Shown: positions 38,615 to 47,631 of the stretch, in pieces
How the letters are laid out: each line of letters opens with the position of its first letter
Numbering within the stretch: the first letter of the stretch is position 1
Assembly: GCF_014252395.1 (NCBI RefSeq)
Contig: NZ_CP059219.1
Coordinates: forward strand, 399,366 to 463,365
From: Blattabacterium cuenoti
Lineage (GTDB): Bacteria; Bacteroidota; Bacteroidia; Flavobacteriales; Blattabacteriaceae
Direction of reading: 5' to 3'
Length of the DNA stretch: 64,000 nt
Notes under the pieces: model-generated
What the model saw: only the letters and a program-made list of their open reading frames with translations
The model's database searches: none
Told to the model about the DNA's origin: nothing
Program-made: the position numbers and the translations under genes

Positions 38615-39131
38615 AAAACCAATTATTTTGAACTTTTAAAGTTTGTTCTATAACATCTCTAACACATCCTTTACCACCTTTTTTTGGTGAAATATATTTA
38701 GATATATTTTTCACTTCTTGAACAGCATCTATTGGAGAACAAGGTAAAGCTACAGATTTCATGATTTCAATATCAGGAATATCATCTCCCATATAAAGAA
38801 TTTCTTTTTTTGTAATATTTAATATATTACAATATTCATCTAAATACCTTTTTTTATTATCAACACCTTGATAAATATAACGAATATTTAAATTCCTTAA
38901 ACGTCTAAATACCATTAAATCTGATCCTTTTGTAATAATACATAAATTATATCCTTTTTTTTTTGCTAATTGCATTGCATATCCATCTTTAGCAAACATT
39001 TGACGAACCATATTTCCATCCGGAAAAAGATTTAAAGTACAATTAGTTAATACTCCATCTACATCAAATATAAAAGTATTAATATCATTCATTATATTCA
39101 TGTAATTATTCATAAAATCAATTATTGTCAT
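38613..39131 (-). CDS. kdsC: KDO-8-phosphate phosphatase (KdsC, HAD family)
   Basis: KdsC removes phosphate from KDO-8-P for lipopolysaccharide inner core. The 172-residue product has the HAD motif I FIFDVDGVLTN (Asp23, Asp25), motif II as IITKGSD, and motif IV MGDDIPDIEIM, with the C-terminal GGKGCVRDVIEQTL typical of KdsC and YrbI proteins. There is no cap domain, as in tetrameric KdsC. It agrees with lptE and bamD in showing a retained LPS outer membrane. Several in-frame ATGs exist; the longest is used. Confidence 0.86.
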   Translation of the reverse strand: MTIIDFMNNYMNIMNDINTFIFDVDGVLTNCTLNLFPDGNMVRQMFAKDGYAMQLAKKKGYNLCIITKGSDLMVFRRLRNLNIRYIYQGVDNKKRYLDEYCNILNITKKEILYMGDDIPDIEIMKSVALPCSPIDAVQEVKNISKYISPKKGGKGCVRDVIEQTLKVQNNWF

Positions 39132-39234
39132 AAAAAAAAGATTAACATAAAAAACAAGACAATAATCAATTAAATAATAATAAAAGTTAAAAAAATATTA
39201 AATAATAATTTAACGATTATTATGTATTACTAAA

Positions 39235-39627
39235 TTAAATATCTTCAAAATTAATATTTGTAAAATTTTTTACTTCTGATATTTTTTTTTGAACATCTTT
39301 AATTTCTTGATTATATGTATGATTATTTTTAAAATCTTTTTGATGACGTTCTGAAATTACTTCCCTACCTTTTTCATTAATAATAAATCGAATCATATCA
39401 TCAAGTATACTCTGAAATTTTGAAAAATCTTCTTTATATAAGTAAATCTTGTGTTTTTTATAAGTGATTTCACCCGTTTCAGAAAAATTTTTTTTACTTT
39501 CAGTAATAGTTAAATAATAATCACCAGCTCTTGTTTCTCTTGCATCAAAAAAATAGGTACGACTACCAGTTTTTAAAGTTCGTGAGCAAATTTCATTTCT
39601 TTCTTTGATATTTTCTTTTTCGTCCAT
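39235..39627 (-). CDS. DUF3276 family PUR-alpha-like nucleic-acid-binding protein
   Basis: The product of 130 residues belongs to the Bacteroidota DUF3276 family, related to the PUR repeat of PUR-alpha. Conserved parts are LKTGSRTYFFDARETRAGDY and YYLTITESKK, then FSKFQSILDDMIRFI. Other bacterial PUR members bind DNA or RNA; the cellular role of this family is not established. The C-terminal tail after residue 100 is charged and variable. The start 39627 (MDEKENI) is preferred to an ATG 42 bases upstream in frame, which gives a hydrophobic N-terminus. Confidence 0.85.
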   Translation of the reverse strand: MDEKENIKERNEICSRTLKTGSRTYFFDARETRAGDYYLTITESKKNFSETGEITYKKHKIYLYKEDFSKFQSILDDMIRFIINEKGREVISERHQKDFKNNHTYNQEIKDVQKKISEVKNFTNINFEDI

Positions 39628-39704
39628 TTCAAAAAATATTATAATCCTATATAAAGCAAATCTAAACAAAAAAAATGTTCTATACTATTTTGTATTATAA
39701 TTAT

Positions 39705-41435
39705 TTAAAATAAATTTTTTTTATAAAAAAAATTTTTATTTATTATTTTTAATATTTTTCCATTTTTTAAAATAAAAAATAAATCAAAATCAGATATATA
39801 AGAAGTATCATGAGTAATAATAATAATAGTACTATTTTTCATATTTTTTTTTATACAATTAATTATTAATTTTCTAGTTAACTGATCTATAGCAGAAAAA
39901 CTATCATCAAATATAATAATTTTTGGATTTCTTACAAGTGCTCTTGCTATACATATTCTTTGTTTTTGTCCTCCAGATAAAGTAATACCTTTTTCTCCTA
40001 TAATAGTATCATATCCATATTTAAAATTTAAAATATCTTTTTCTATCATAGCTTTTTTTGCAGCATTATAAATTTGATATGGATAAATTTTTTTATCTAA
40101 ACATCCTAATGCTATATTATTATAAATTGAATCAGAAAAAAGAAAAGATTCTTGAGGAACATAACCTATATTTTTTCTTAAATTATATAAATTATGATTT
40201 TTTATAGAAAGATTATCTACAAGTATTTCTCCTTTATATGGATCATATAAACGAGATATTAATCTACCTATAGTAGATTTACCAGAACCTGTTTTTCCTG
40301 TTAAAATTAAAGTATTTCCACTCATTACAGTAAATGATATTTTATTTATTATAATATTTTTATCATAAAAAAAACTAACATTTTTAAATTGTATTTTACC
40401 AAAAATTTTTTTTTTTATAAATTTTTTTTTATTAAAAATATTTGGTTTTTCTTTTAAAAATTCACTTATACGAATTTGTGATACTTTAGCTCTTTCTACA
40501 ATAGAAACAACCCATCCTAATATAATAAAAGGAAAAATTAAAATATTTATATATGTAAAAAATTCAGCAATAGTACCTATTTCTTTTATTTCTCCATGAA
40601 AATATTTTTTTCCTCCAAAAAAAAGAATTAATAAATGGCTTATACCCATAAAAAATATTATAATAGAAGATAAAATAGTATCAATTTTTGCTAATTCTAT
40701 ATTTTTTTTATGATAAATTGATATAATTTTTTTATGTTTTTTATAAAAAAATTTTTCCGCTACAAATGATTTAATAATATGAATTCCAGAGAAAGTTTCT
40801 TGTATAAAAGAACATATAATAGATTGATTTTTCTGTACTTCTTCACTTTTTTTAGTAATAAAAATACTTATATAATAAACAAAAATAAAAAGAATAGGAA
40901 TTGGTAAAATAACATAAAAAGTTAATGATTTATTTATTCGTAACATTTGTATAAAAACCATAAAAAAAAGAACCAAAAGATTAAAAAAATACATAATACC
41001 AGGACCTATATATTGTCTTATAAATGATACATCTTCTGTCAGTCTATTCATTAAATCTCCTGTTGAATTTTTTTTATAAAAAGTCAAACTTAATTTTTGA
41101 TAATGTAAAAAAATATCATTTTTTATATCAAATTCTATCATTCTAGATGTTGTAATTATACATTGACGCATATAATATTTTACAATACCTCCTATAATTG
41201 GAACTATTAATATTATGCTAGTATAAATGAAAATATCTTTTTTTAGATTAAAAATTTTTGATGTATTATTTGAAATATCTATAAATAAATTTTTTATGAT
41301 ATTAATAGATTTTCCTATATAAGGTATAGGAAGTAAAGTTAAAATATTTGATAATAAAATTAAAATAATCCCTATACACAAACGTAATTTGTACCTTTGA
41401 CAATATTTTTTGCTAAAAGCAAATAAATTACTCAT
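39705..41435 (-). CDS. ABC-type exporter, half-transporter with fused ATPase (MsbA-like)
   Basis: A half-transporter of 576 residues with six predicted membrane helices (residues 1-310) and a C-terminal ATPase. Motifs are Walker A LTGKTGSGKSTIGRLI, Q-loop VPQESFLFS, signature LSGGQKQRICIARAL, Walker B IIIFDDSFSAID and H-loop IIITHD. The residue after the Walker B aspartate, usually a catalytic glutamate, is aspartate. This is common in one partner of heterodimeric exporters. Substrate is unknown; lipid A or lipid export are possible in view of kdsC and lptE. An ATG at 41507 is in frame but adds a poorly conserved leader. Confidence 0.85.
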   Translation of the reverse strand: MSNLFAFSKKYCQRYKLRLCIGIILILLSNILTLLPIPYIGKSINIIKNLFIDISNNTSKIFNLKKDIFIYTSIILIVPIIGGIVKYYMRQCIITTSRMIEFDIKNDIFLHYQKLSLTFYKKNSTGDLMNRLTEDVSFIRQYIGPGIMYFFNLLVLFFMVFIQMLRINKSLTFYVILPIPILFIFVYYISIFITKKSEEVQKNQSIICSFIQETFSGIHIIKSFVAEKFFYKKHKKIISIYHKKNIELAKIDTILSSIIIFFMGISHLLILFFGGKKYFHGEIKEIGTIAEFFTYINILIFPFIILGWVVSIVERAKVSQIRISEFLKEKPNIFNKKKFIKKKIFGKIQFKNVSFFYDKNIIINKISFTVMSGNTLILTGKTGSGKSTIGRLISRLYDPYKGEILVDNLSIKNHNLYNLRKNIGYVPQESFLFSDSIYNNIALGCLDKKIYPYQIYNAAKKAMIEKDILNFKYGYDTIIGEKGITLSGGQKQRICIARALVRNPKIIIFDDSFSAIDQLTRKLIINCIKKNMKNSTIIIITHDTSYISDFDLFFILKNGKILKIINKNFFYKKNLF

Positions 41436-41516
41436 ATAACATATAAAAATATAACTTTTTTTAAAGTTTATAAATACACAAATTTTATTATGTATAAAAA
41501 TTAACATTATTTAAAA

Positions 41517-42467
41517 ATGTCAATAAGACGAAATTTTAGAATAAAAAGTCTACAATTTTTATATGCTCAACATTTATCAAAAATAGATTCAAATAAAGTT
41601 GAAAAAGATATGCTTAATAATATAGAAGAATTACATTATTTATATATTTTTCTTCTTTATTTAATTTTAAAAATTAGAGAAAATGCTTTAAAAACAATAA
41701 AAAATTTTCATAAAAAACATCATATAAATGAAATGAAACTTATACATAATTTTGCATATAATTCTGTAATTAAAATATTATCTAATAATAAATATTTAAT
41801 AAAAGAATATAATTCAATAAAAAATTCTAAAAAAACATTATGGAAAAAAAAAGATGAATATATTTTTCTTTTTTTAAAAGAAATACAAAATAAATCAATT
41901 TTTCAAATTGAAAATTTTTTTTATAAACCGTGTAATACTTTTGAAGAAGAAAAAAAATTTATAATACAATATTATAAAAATTTTATTATTTCTAATAAAA
42001 AATTAATAGAAATTATAGATGATTTATATATTAATGGACAAGAAAATTTATATATAGCACATAATATGGTATATAAAACTTTACATTTTATAAAACATTC
42101 TACTTCTAAAAATTTTAGATTATATAATATTTACAAAAATGATGAAAATATTAAATTTATTACTGATTTATATAGAAATACAATATTTCATAAAAAAGAA
42201 TTTAATAATTTAATTAATGATATATCAAATAATTGGGATATAAATAGAATAGCAATTCTAGATTTAATTATATTGCAAATGGCTATTTGTGAATTTTTAT
42301 ACTTTCCTAATATACCACCAAAAGTCACTATGAATGAATATATTGAAATTACAAAAATTTTTTGTATGGAAAAAAGTAAAATTTTTATCAATGGTATATT
42401 AGATCAAATATTTAAACTATTACATAAAAAAAATAAAATATTTAAAATAGGAAAAGGTTTAATGTAA
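41517..42467 (+). CDS. nusB: Transcription antitermination factor NusB, long Bacteroidota type
   Basis: NusB binds S10 (rpsJ, 5474) and boxA RNA to stop premature termination in rRNA operons. The 316-residue protein is more than twice the usual 140; the NusB fold is in the C-terminal part (NWDINRIAILDLIILQMAIC and PKVTMNEYIEITKIF), while the N-terminal region starts IRRNFRIKSLQFLYAQHLSK. Long NusB proteins are known in Bacteroidetes. Divergent from the ABC exporter and first in nusB-yajC-coaE-thx. Confidence 0.9.
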   Translation: MSIRRNFRIKSLQFLYAQHLSKIDSNKVEKDMLNNIEELHYLYIFLLYLILKIRENALKTIKNFHKKHHINEMKLIHNFAYNSVIKILSNNKYLIKEYNSIKNSKKTLWKKKDEYIFLFLKEIQNKSIFQIENFFYKPCNTFEEEKKFIIQYYKNFIISNKKLIEIIDDLYINGQENLYIAHNMVYKTLHFIKHSTSKNFRLYNIYKNDENIKFITDLYRNTIFHKKEFNNLINDISNNWDINRIAILDLIILQMAICEFLYFPNIPPKVTMNEYIEITKIFCMEKSKIFINGILDQIFKLLHKKNKIFKIGKGLM

Positions 42468-42484
42468 ATTAAATAATTATTAAT

Positions 42485-42793
42485 ATGTTACAACAAAATT
42501 CTATAGCAAATACTATTTGGATGTTTGCTTTAATTTTTATTATATTCTATTTTTTTATGATACGTCCTCAAATACGAAAACAAAAAATTGAAACAAAATT
42601 TCAAAAAAATTTAAAAAAAGGAAATTATATAGTAACTAATTCAGGAATACACGGAAAAATTATAGATGTAGCAGAAAATTTTTGTGTATTGGAAATTATG
42701 TCTGGTAAAATAAAACTTGAAAAAAATATAATATCTAAAGATTTAACTGAACTTTATTATGGAAATATAATTAAAAAAATAGAAAAAAAATAA
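42485..42793 (+). CDS. yajC: Preprotein translocase subunit YajC
   Basis: YajC is a small membrane protein of the SecDF-YajC complex. The 102-residue product has a single N-terminal membrane helix (about residues 8-26), the following RPQIRKQK motif and the soluble tail with KGNYIVTNSGIHGKIIDV, as in the family. secD/F are not in the window. It lies 17 bases after nusB and five before coaE. Confidence 0.92.
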   Translation: MLQQNSIANTIWMFALIFIIFYFFMIRPQIRKQKIETKFQKNLKKGNYIVTNSGIHGKIIDVAENFCVLEIMSGKIKLEKNIISKDLTELYYGNIIKKIEKK

Positions 42794-42798
42794 AATTT

Positions 42799-43404
42799 AT
42801 GTTAATAGGAATAACAGGTAAAATAGGATCCGGAAAAAGTTTATTTTCTTCTTTTTTTAAAAAAAAAGGAATACCTATATATTATTCAGATAAAAGAGGA
42901 AAAATATTAATGAATGAAATAGATTATATAAAAAAAAATATAATAAAATATTTTGGAATAAATTCTTATAAAAAAGGAAAAATAAATAGAAACTATTTAT
43001 CAAAAATAGTTTTTAATGATTCTATTGCATTAAAATTATTATGTACCATAGTACATCCATGGATTTCAATAGATTTTAAAAATTGGATGTTTTCTATGCA
43101 AAAAAATGCTTTATATGTAATAAAAGAATCTGCTATTTTATTTGAAAGTGGAAATTATAAAGAATGTGATTTAATTATTACTATTAAATCTACTATGGAA
43201 AAAATATTGGATAGAATTAAAAAAAGAGATAATTTAAATGAAAATCAAATTATAAATCGTATAAAAAATCAAATATCTAATAAAAAACGAGAAAAAAAAT
43301 CTAATATCATTGTTAATAATTGTTCATCTATTACTTTTTTATTAAAAAAAGCAGATATAATACATAATAAAATAATAAAAATAAAATATGGGAAAAGGAG
43401 ATAA
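42799..43404 (+). CDS. coaE: Dephospho-CoA kinase
   Basis: CoaE does the last step of coenzyme A synthesis. The 201-residue product has the P-loop GITGKIGSGKSLFS, YYSDKRGKILMN, LLCTIVHPWI and the lid-like DLIITIKSTMEKILDRIKKR. The LFESG counterpart is AILFESGN. It is AT-drifted but complete. Its 3' end overlaps the small thx gene by 17 bases. Confidence 0.92.
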   Translation: MLIGITGKIGSGKSLFSSFFKKKGIPIYYSDKRGKILMNEIDYIKKNIIKYFGINSYKKGKINRNYLSKIVFNDSIALKLLCTIVHPWISIDFKNWMFSMQKNALYVIKESAILFESGNYKECDLIITIKSTMEKILDRIKKRDNLNENQIINRIKNQISNKKREKKSNIIVNNCSSITFLLKKADIIHNKIIKIKYGKRR

Positions 43405-43492
43405 AAAAACTAAAAGAGGTAAAATAAAAAATAAAACTTATGGAAATCTTCGTCCAAATCCAAAAAATATGAAAAAAAAGAAAAAAAATTAA
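43388..43492 (+). CDS. thx: 30S ribosomal protein Thx (small basic ribosomal peptide)
   Basis: A 34-residue peptide beginning MGKGDKKTKRGKIKNKTYGN and ending in a poly-lysine tail. The start matches the Thx family of Thermus and Bacteroidota, a peptide at the top of the 30S head that stabilises rRNA. It is too short for most gene finders. The reading frame starts within the coaE 3' end (17-base overlap) and stops two bases before the convergent Zn-protease gene. Confidence 0.9.
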   Translation: MGKGDKKTKRGKIKNKTYGNLRPNPKNMKKKKKN

Positions 43493-43494
43493 AT

Positions 43495-44187
43495 TTATTC
43501 TTCTTCCTTTTGATAAAAAACTGACATAAAATATATTAATTGTCCTAAACTACCTAAAGCATGAACTACATAAGTCATAGATGCCCATCTTAATGAATCT
43601 TTCACTTTACGATATTCTTGATAATTTACAATATTTTTATTTCTAAGCCAAGTTAAAGCTCTATTACTAGCGTCAAATTCTATTGGTAAAGTAATTAATG
43701 AAAAAAGAACAACCATAAAAAATAAACCTATTCCTAATTGAAGAATAAAAGAATCTTTTCCACTGGATCCATAAAACATACTAATTCCGTACATTATAGC
43801 AATATTAGTAAATTTTGAAGCAAAATTTAAAATAGGAACTAAATAATTTCGTAATTCTAATAAATTATAATTTAATTTATGTTGTAAAGCATGACCACAT
43901 TCATGAGCAGCAATTGCAATTGCTGTTATAGATTTTTTTTCATAAACTTTTTCACTTAAATTTATTGTTTTATTTAAAGGATTGTAATGATCAGTTAATT
44001 CTCCTTCTGTTGAAAGAACATGTACATCATAAATACCATTTTCTGTTAACATTTTATCTGCTATTTCTTTTCCACTCATATTAGAATGTAAATAAAGTTT
44101 ACTATATAATCTTAATTTATTTTGTAAAATAGTATTTACTATAACACTTACTAAAAAAGTAGTTCCTACAACTAAATAATAATTCAT
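43495..44187 (-). CDS. Membrane zinc metallopeptidase, YugP family
   Basis: A membrane protein of 230 residues with the zinc motif HECGH (IAIAAHECGHALQHKL) after the GELTDHYNP loop. Membrane segments are predicted at residues 1-17 and in the C-terminal half (about residues 105-165). The family belongs to the neutral zinc metallopeptidases with unknown substrates. Start 44187 (MNYYLVVG) is preferred over an ATG 18 bases upstream. Length and the conserved MSGKEIADKML block support a functional gene. Confidence 0.85.
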   Translation of the reverse strand: MNYYLVVGTTFLVSVIVNTILQNKLRLYSKLYLHSNMSGKEIADKMLTENGIYDVHVLSTEGELTDHYNPLNKTINLSEKVYEKKSITAIAIAAHECGHALQHKLNYNLLELRNYLVPILNFASKFTNIAIMYGISMFYGSSGKDSFILQLGIGLFFMVVLFSLITLPIEFDASNRALTWLRNKNIVNYQEYRKVKDSLRWASMTYVVHALGSLGQLIYFMSVFYQKEEE

Positions 44188-44270
44188 ATCTATTTTTTTT
44201 AACAAAATTATTAATTTATCAAATAAAATGAAAATATATATAAATTAGCTTTTATGTCAAACTTCTGACT

Positions 44271-45563
44271 ATGAATATTCCAACAGTAAAAAATTTAAAA
44301 AGAGTCGTTATTATTGGTTCTGGATTCGCTGGATTACAAGTAGCAAAAAAATTAAGAAGAGATAAATTTCAAGTAATTCTTATAGATAAGAATAATTATC
44401 ATACTTTTCAACCTTTATTATATCAAGTAGCTACAGCAGGTTTAGAACCAGATTCTATAGCACATTCTATTAGAAATATTATAAAAAAAACAAAAAATTT
44501 TTTCTTTAGATTAGCTATTGTTCATTATATTAATACAGAAAAACAAAAAATATATACAAATGTAGGATATTTATTTTATGATTATTTAATTATGGCTACA
44601 GGTTCTATAACAAATTATTTTGGTAATAAAAATATTGAAAATTTTGCTTTTCCTATGAAATCTATTCCAGAAGCTTTAGACTTGAGAAGTCTTATTCTAC
44701 AAGATTTTGAATCTGCTTTATTAACAAAAGATTTTAAAGAAAGAAAAAGACTTATGACTTTTGTTATTGTAGGAGGAGGACCAACAGGAGTAGAATTAGC
44801 TGGTGCATTAGCTGAAATGAAAAAATATATATTACCTAATGATTATCCTGATTTAGATATTCAATATATGAATATTCATTTATTACAAGCTTCTAAAAGA
44901 TTATTAGATGGGATGTCTGAAAAATCAGCAAAACAAGCTTATAATAATTTGAAAGAATTAGGTGTTATTATATGGTTAAATTGCTTAGTTAAAGATTATG
45001 ATGGAAAAATAGTTTTTATAGAAAAAAATAAAGAAATAGAATCAGCTAATGTAATATGGGCTGCAGGAGTAAAAGGATCTATAATTAAAGGATTTTTAAA
45101 AGAAGATATTAAAAATAATAGAATTTTAGTAGATGATTATTTTAAAGTTAAAAAATATGAAAATATTTTTGCAATTGGGGATGTAGCATATATAAATACA
45201 AATAAATTATATCCTAATGGATATCCTATGACAGCTCAACCAGCTATACAACAAGGAAATTGGTTAGCTAAAAATTTCAATTATTTATCGGATCAAAAAA
45301 TGATAAAACCATTTATTTATAAAAATTTAGGATCAATGGCTACTATAGGTAGAAATAAAGCTGTATGTGATTTTCCTTATTTCAAATTAAAAGGTTTTTT
45401 AGCTTGGATAGTTTGGATGTTCGTTCATTTGGTTAGTTTAGTTGGATTTAGAAATAGAGCAATAGCTTTAACAAATTGGATTATTCAATATTTTAATTAT
45501 AATAAAAGTGTTCGTTTAATTATAAGACCTTTTCGTAGAAAAAAAAAATTATTTAAAAATTAA
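44271..45563 (+). CDS. ndh: Type II NADH dehydrogenase (NDH-2)
   Basis: NDH-2 is a non-proton-pumping NADH:quinone oxidoreductase on the membrane. The 430-residue product has two nucleotide-binding motifs: FAD VVIIGSGFAGLQVAKKL and NAD IVGGGPTGVELAGALAEM. It also has the conserved FQPLLYQVATAGLEP, IFAIGDVA and YPMTAQPAIQQG. The C-terminal membrane-anchoring helices are amphipathic and hydrophobic (LAWIVWMFVHLVSLVGFRN). It neighbours the menaquinone genes menF and menI, so it probably reduces menaquinone. It overlaps menF tail-to-tail by 15 bases. Confidence 0.94.
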   Translation: MNIPTVKNLKRVVIIGSGFAGLQVAKKLRRDKFQVILIDKNNYHTFQPLLYQVATAGLEPDSIAHSIRNIIKKTKNFFFRLAIVHYINTEKQKIYTNVGYLFYDYLIMATGSITNYFGNKNIENFAFPMKSIPEALDLRSLILQDFESALLTKDFKERKRLMTFVIVGGGPTGVELAGALAEMKKYILPNDYPDLDIQYMNIHLLQASKRLLDGMSEKSAKQAYNNLKELGVIIWLNCLVKDYDGKIVFIEKNKEIESANVIWAAGVKGSIIKGFLKEDIKNNRILVDDYFKVKKYENIFAIGDVAYINTNKLYPNGYPMTAQPAIQQGNWLAKNFNYLSDQKMIKPFIYKNLGSMATIGRNKAVCDFPYFKLKGFLAWIVWMFVHLVSLVGFRNRAIALTNWIIQYFNYNKSVRLIIRPFRRKKKLFKN

Positions 45564-46601
45564 TTGAGAAAGAATATTTTTTATTTTTTTTTCTGTTTCT
45601 ATATATTCTTGATTTACATTACTATTAATAGTTATTCCACTACCAGCATATAAAATTATTTTTTTTTTATCTTCTTTAATTGTTGCACATCTTAAATTCA
45701 AATATAATTCCATATTTTTTTCATTTATTACTCCAATATATCCTGTATAAAAATTTCTTTTATATCCTTCATTTTCTTTAATAAAATCTAAAGATGTTTT
45801 TTTAGGAAATCCACATATGGAAGGAGTAGGATATAATTTATTTATTATTTCATAATAATCAGGTTCTTTAAAAAAAGAAAAAGAAATTGGAGTTTCTAAA
45901 TGTTTTAAATTTCCTGTTTTTATAACTTTAGTTTTTTCTAAAAAAATATATCCATCATAAAATTTTAGAAAATTAACAATATATTTTATAACAATATGAT
46001 GTTCTTCTATTTCTTTTTTTGTCCATTTATTTTCTCCCCAAGTAGTTCCTGCTAATGCTACGGTTTTTAATTTTTTTTTTTTACATTTTATCAATAGTTC
46101 TGGAGATGATCCTATCCAAAAACCATGATGAATATCATACCAAAGATAAACTAAAGCATTTGGATAATAAAGAATTAATCTTTGTAAAGTTTCTTTTAAA
46201 TAAAATTTATGAAAATGAATTTTTATATATCTAGATAAAACTACTTTTTTAAAGTATCCTTTTTTTATATATTCTACTCCTTTTTCAATAAGTTTTTTAT
46301 ATTTATTAGAATAAGTTAAAAAAGAAGAATGTTTTTCCCAAAAATTTGGTATAAAATAATTTATATATGAATAATATTTTTGTATATCAGTATAATAAAT
46401 TTTTTTTGGATATATTTTTATAGTAAAATTGTCATCAAAATCTTTTATTAAAAAAAATTTATTATTTACATAATTTTTATTATAATGAGAATAAAAAATA
46501 ATTTTTTTTTCATAAGGTTTTTTAAAAAGAACAAAACTATTATGCATATAATAATTTTTTATGATTCTTTTATACAAAGAAAAAAGACTTATTTTTAACA
46601 T
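45549..46601 (-). CDS. menF: Isochorismate synthase (menaquinone pathway)
   Basis: The enzyme converts chorismate to isochorismate, the entry to menaquinone. The 350-residue product is in the chorismate-binding family; signatures are KKVVLSRYIKI, IGSSPELLIK, TVALAGTTWGENKWTKKEIE, LYPTPSICGFPKK and YTGYIGVINEKNMELYLNLR. It is AT-drifted in the N-terminal third. The alternatives are salicylate or aminodeoxychorismate synthase; the adjacent menI and ndh favour menaquinone. aroC at 52217 makes its substrate. Starts seven bases inside menI. Confidence 0.87.
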   Translation of the reverse strand: MLKISLFSLYKRIIKNYYMHNSFVLFKKPYEKKIIFYSHYNKNYVNNKFFLIKDFDDNFTIKIYPKKIYYTDIQKYYSYINYFIPNFWEKHSSFLTYSNKYKKLIEKGVEYIKKGYFKKVVLSRYIKIHFHKFYLKETLQRLILYYPNALVYLWYDIHHGFWIGSSPELLIKCKKKKLKTVALAGTTWGENKWTKKEIEEHHIVIKYIVNFLKFYDGYIFLEKTKVIKTGNLKHLETPISFSFFKEPDYYEIINKLYPTPSICGFPKKTSLDFIKENEGYKRNFYTGYIGVINEKNMELYLNLRCATIKEDKKKIILYAGSGITINSNVNQEYIETEKKIKNILSQLIFK

Positions 46602-47026
46602 ATTTTATTTTTTAAAATAATATTAGTCATTTTACATAAACTAATAATTTTTTTTTCATTATAAACATTAACATGAATAAAATGAAGAGTTTTTCCTTTA
46701 TGTAAAATTTTAGCCTTAGCAAAAAGTATTCCTTTTTTTATGCATTTAATGTGGTTTGCAGATATTTCAATATTAAATATATTATAATTACTCTTTTCAA
46801 GATTTATAAAAGATAAAGAACACCCAACACTTTCAGCTAAAGTAATAGAAGCTCCTCCATGTAAGTATCCAAAAGGTTGTAAAATATTTTTATTTATTGG
46901 CATTTTTGCTATTAAAGTTTCTATTTTTGGAGAAATAAAAATAAATTTAATTTTCATGGTATTTAAAAATGTATTTTTTCTTAAACTATTTAGTTTATTT
47001 AATACTTCTTTAATTTTTTTTTTCAT
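46595..47026 (-). CDS. menI: Hotdog-fold thioesterase, probable DHNA-CoA thioesterase
   Basis: A 143-residue hotdog protein of PaaI/MenI type with the motif PFGYLHGGASITLAESVG (HGG and the catalytic Glu). In menaquinone biosynthesis MenI releases 1,4-dihydroxy-2-naphthoate from CoA. The function is inferred from the motif and from the seven-base overlap with menF; other small thioesterases look alike. Divergent from idi. Confidence 0.8.
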   Translation of the reverse strand: MKKKIKEVLNKLNSLRKNTFLNTMKIKFIFISPKIETLIAKMPINKNILQPFGYLHGGASITLAESVGCSLSFINLEKSNYNIFNIEISANHIKCIKKGILFAKAKILHKGKTLHFIHVNVYNEKKIISLCKMTNIILKNKIC

Positions 47027-47070
47027 AACATATATCCAATTAAAATTAAGAAAATAACTTAAAAATATTT

Positions 47071-47622
47071 ATGTATATGTATAATAATACTAATAATAAA
47101 AAATATGAAGATTATATTCCTATAATAGGAAAAAAAAATAAAATTATAGGATTTGAAAAAAAAAAAAAAATTCATGAAAATGGATTATTACATAGTGCTG
47201 TTTCTATATTCATTTTTAATACAAAAAAGGATTTAATGTTACAAAAAAGATCTTCAAAAAAATATCATTCTTCTTTATTATGGACTAATACATGTTGTAG
47301 TCACCCTACAAAAAAAGAATCTCTATTAACTGCAGCTCATCGTTGTTTAAAACAAGAAATGGGATTTGATTGTTTTTTAACACAAAAATTTAGTTTTAAT
47401 TATTATGAATCATTTAATAATGGGTTAATAGAAAATGAATTAGATCATGTTTTTGTAGGATTTTATGAAAAATCACCTATTATAAATTATAAAGAAGTTG
47501 ATAATTGGAAATGGAGTTCATTAAAAAAATTAATAAAAAATATTCATATTTTTCCAAATTCTTATACTATATGGTTTAAAATAATATTAAAAAATTATTT
47601 AAATAAACTTATAATTAAATAA
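47071..47622 (+). CDS. idi: Isopentenyl-diphosphate delta-isomerase, type I
   Basis: Idi interconverts IPP and DMAPP, precursors of undecaprenyl phosphate, menaquinone side chain and the i6A modification made by MiaA. The 183-residue product has the active-site cysteine in WTNTCCSHP, the Nudix-like HRCLKQEMGFDC and a glutamate in ENELDHVFVG. A 15-base A run (47156-47170) encodes lysines within the N-terminal part and could cause transcription slippage. Divergent from menI and ten bases upstream of the queD-like gene. Confidence 0.91.
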   Translation: MYMYNNTNNKKYEDYIPIIGKKNKIIGFEKKKKIHENGLLHSAVSIFIFNTKKDLMLQKRSSKKYHSSLLWTNTCCSHPTKKESLLTAAHRCLKQEMGFDCFLTQKFSFNYYESFNNGLIENELDHVFVGFYEKSPIINYKEVDNWKWSSLKKLIKNIHIFPNSYTIWFKIILKNYLNKLIIK

Positions 47623-47631
47623 AAAATATTA

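Noticed and set aside
44255-44270. GTCA-N6-TGAC dyad just before ndh as a fourth regulatory site
   Set aside because: The half-sites are in reverse order and the spacing differs from ATGAC-N5-GTCAT, and no sigma54 element is near.
46903-46917. TTGGCATTTTTGCTA as a sigma54 promoter
   Set aside because: The distance between GG and GC is seven bases instead of ten, and it lies inside menI.
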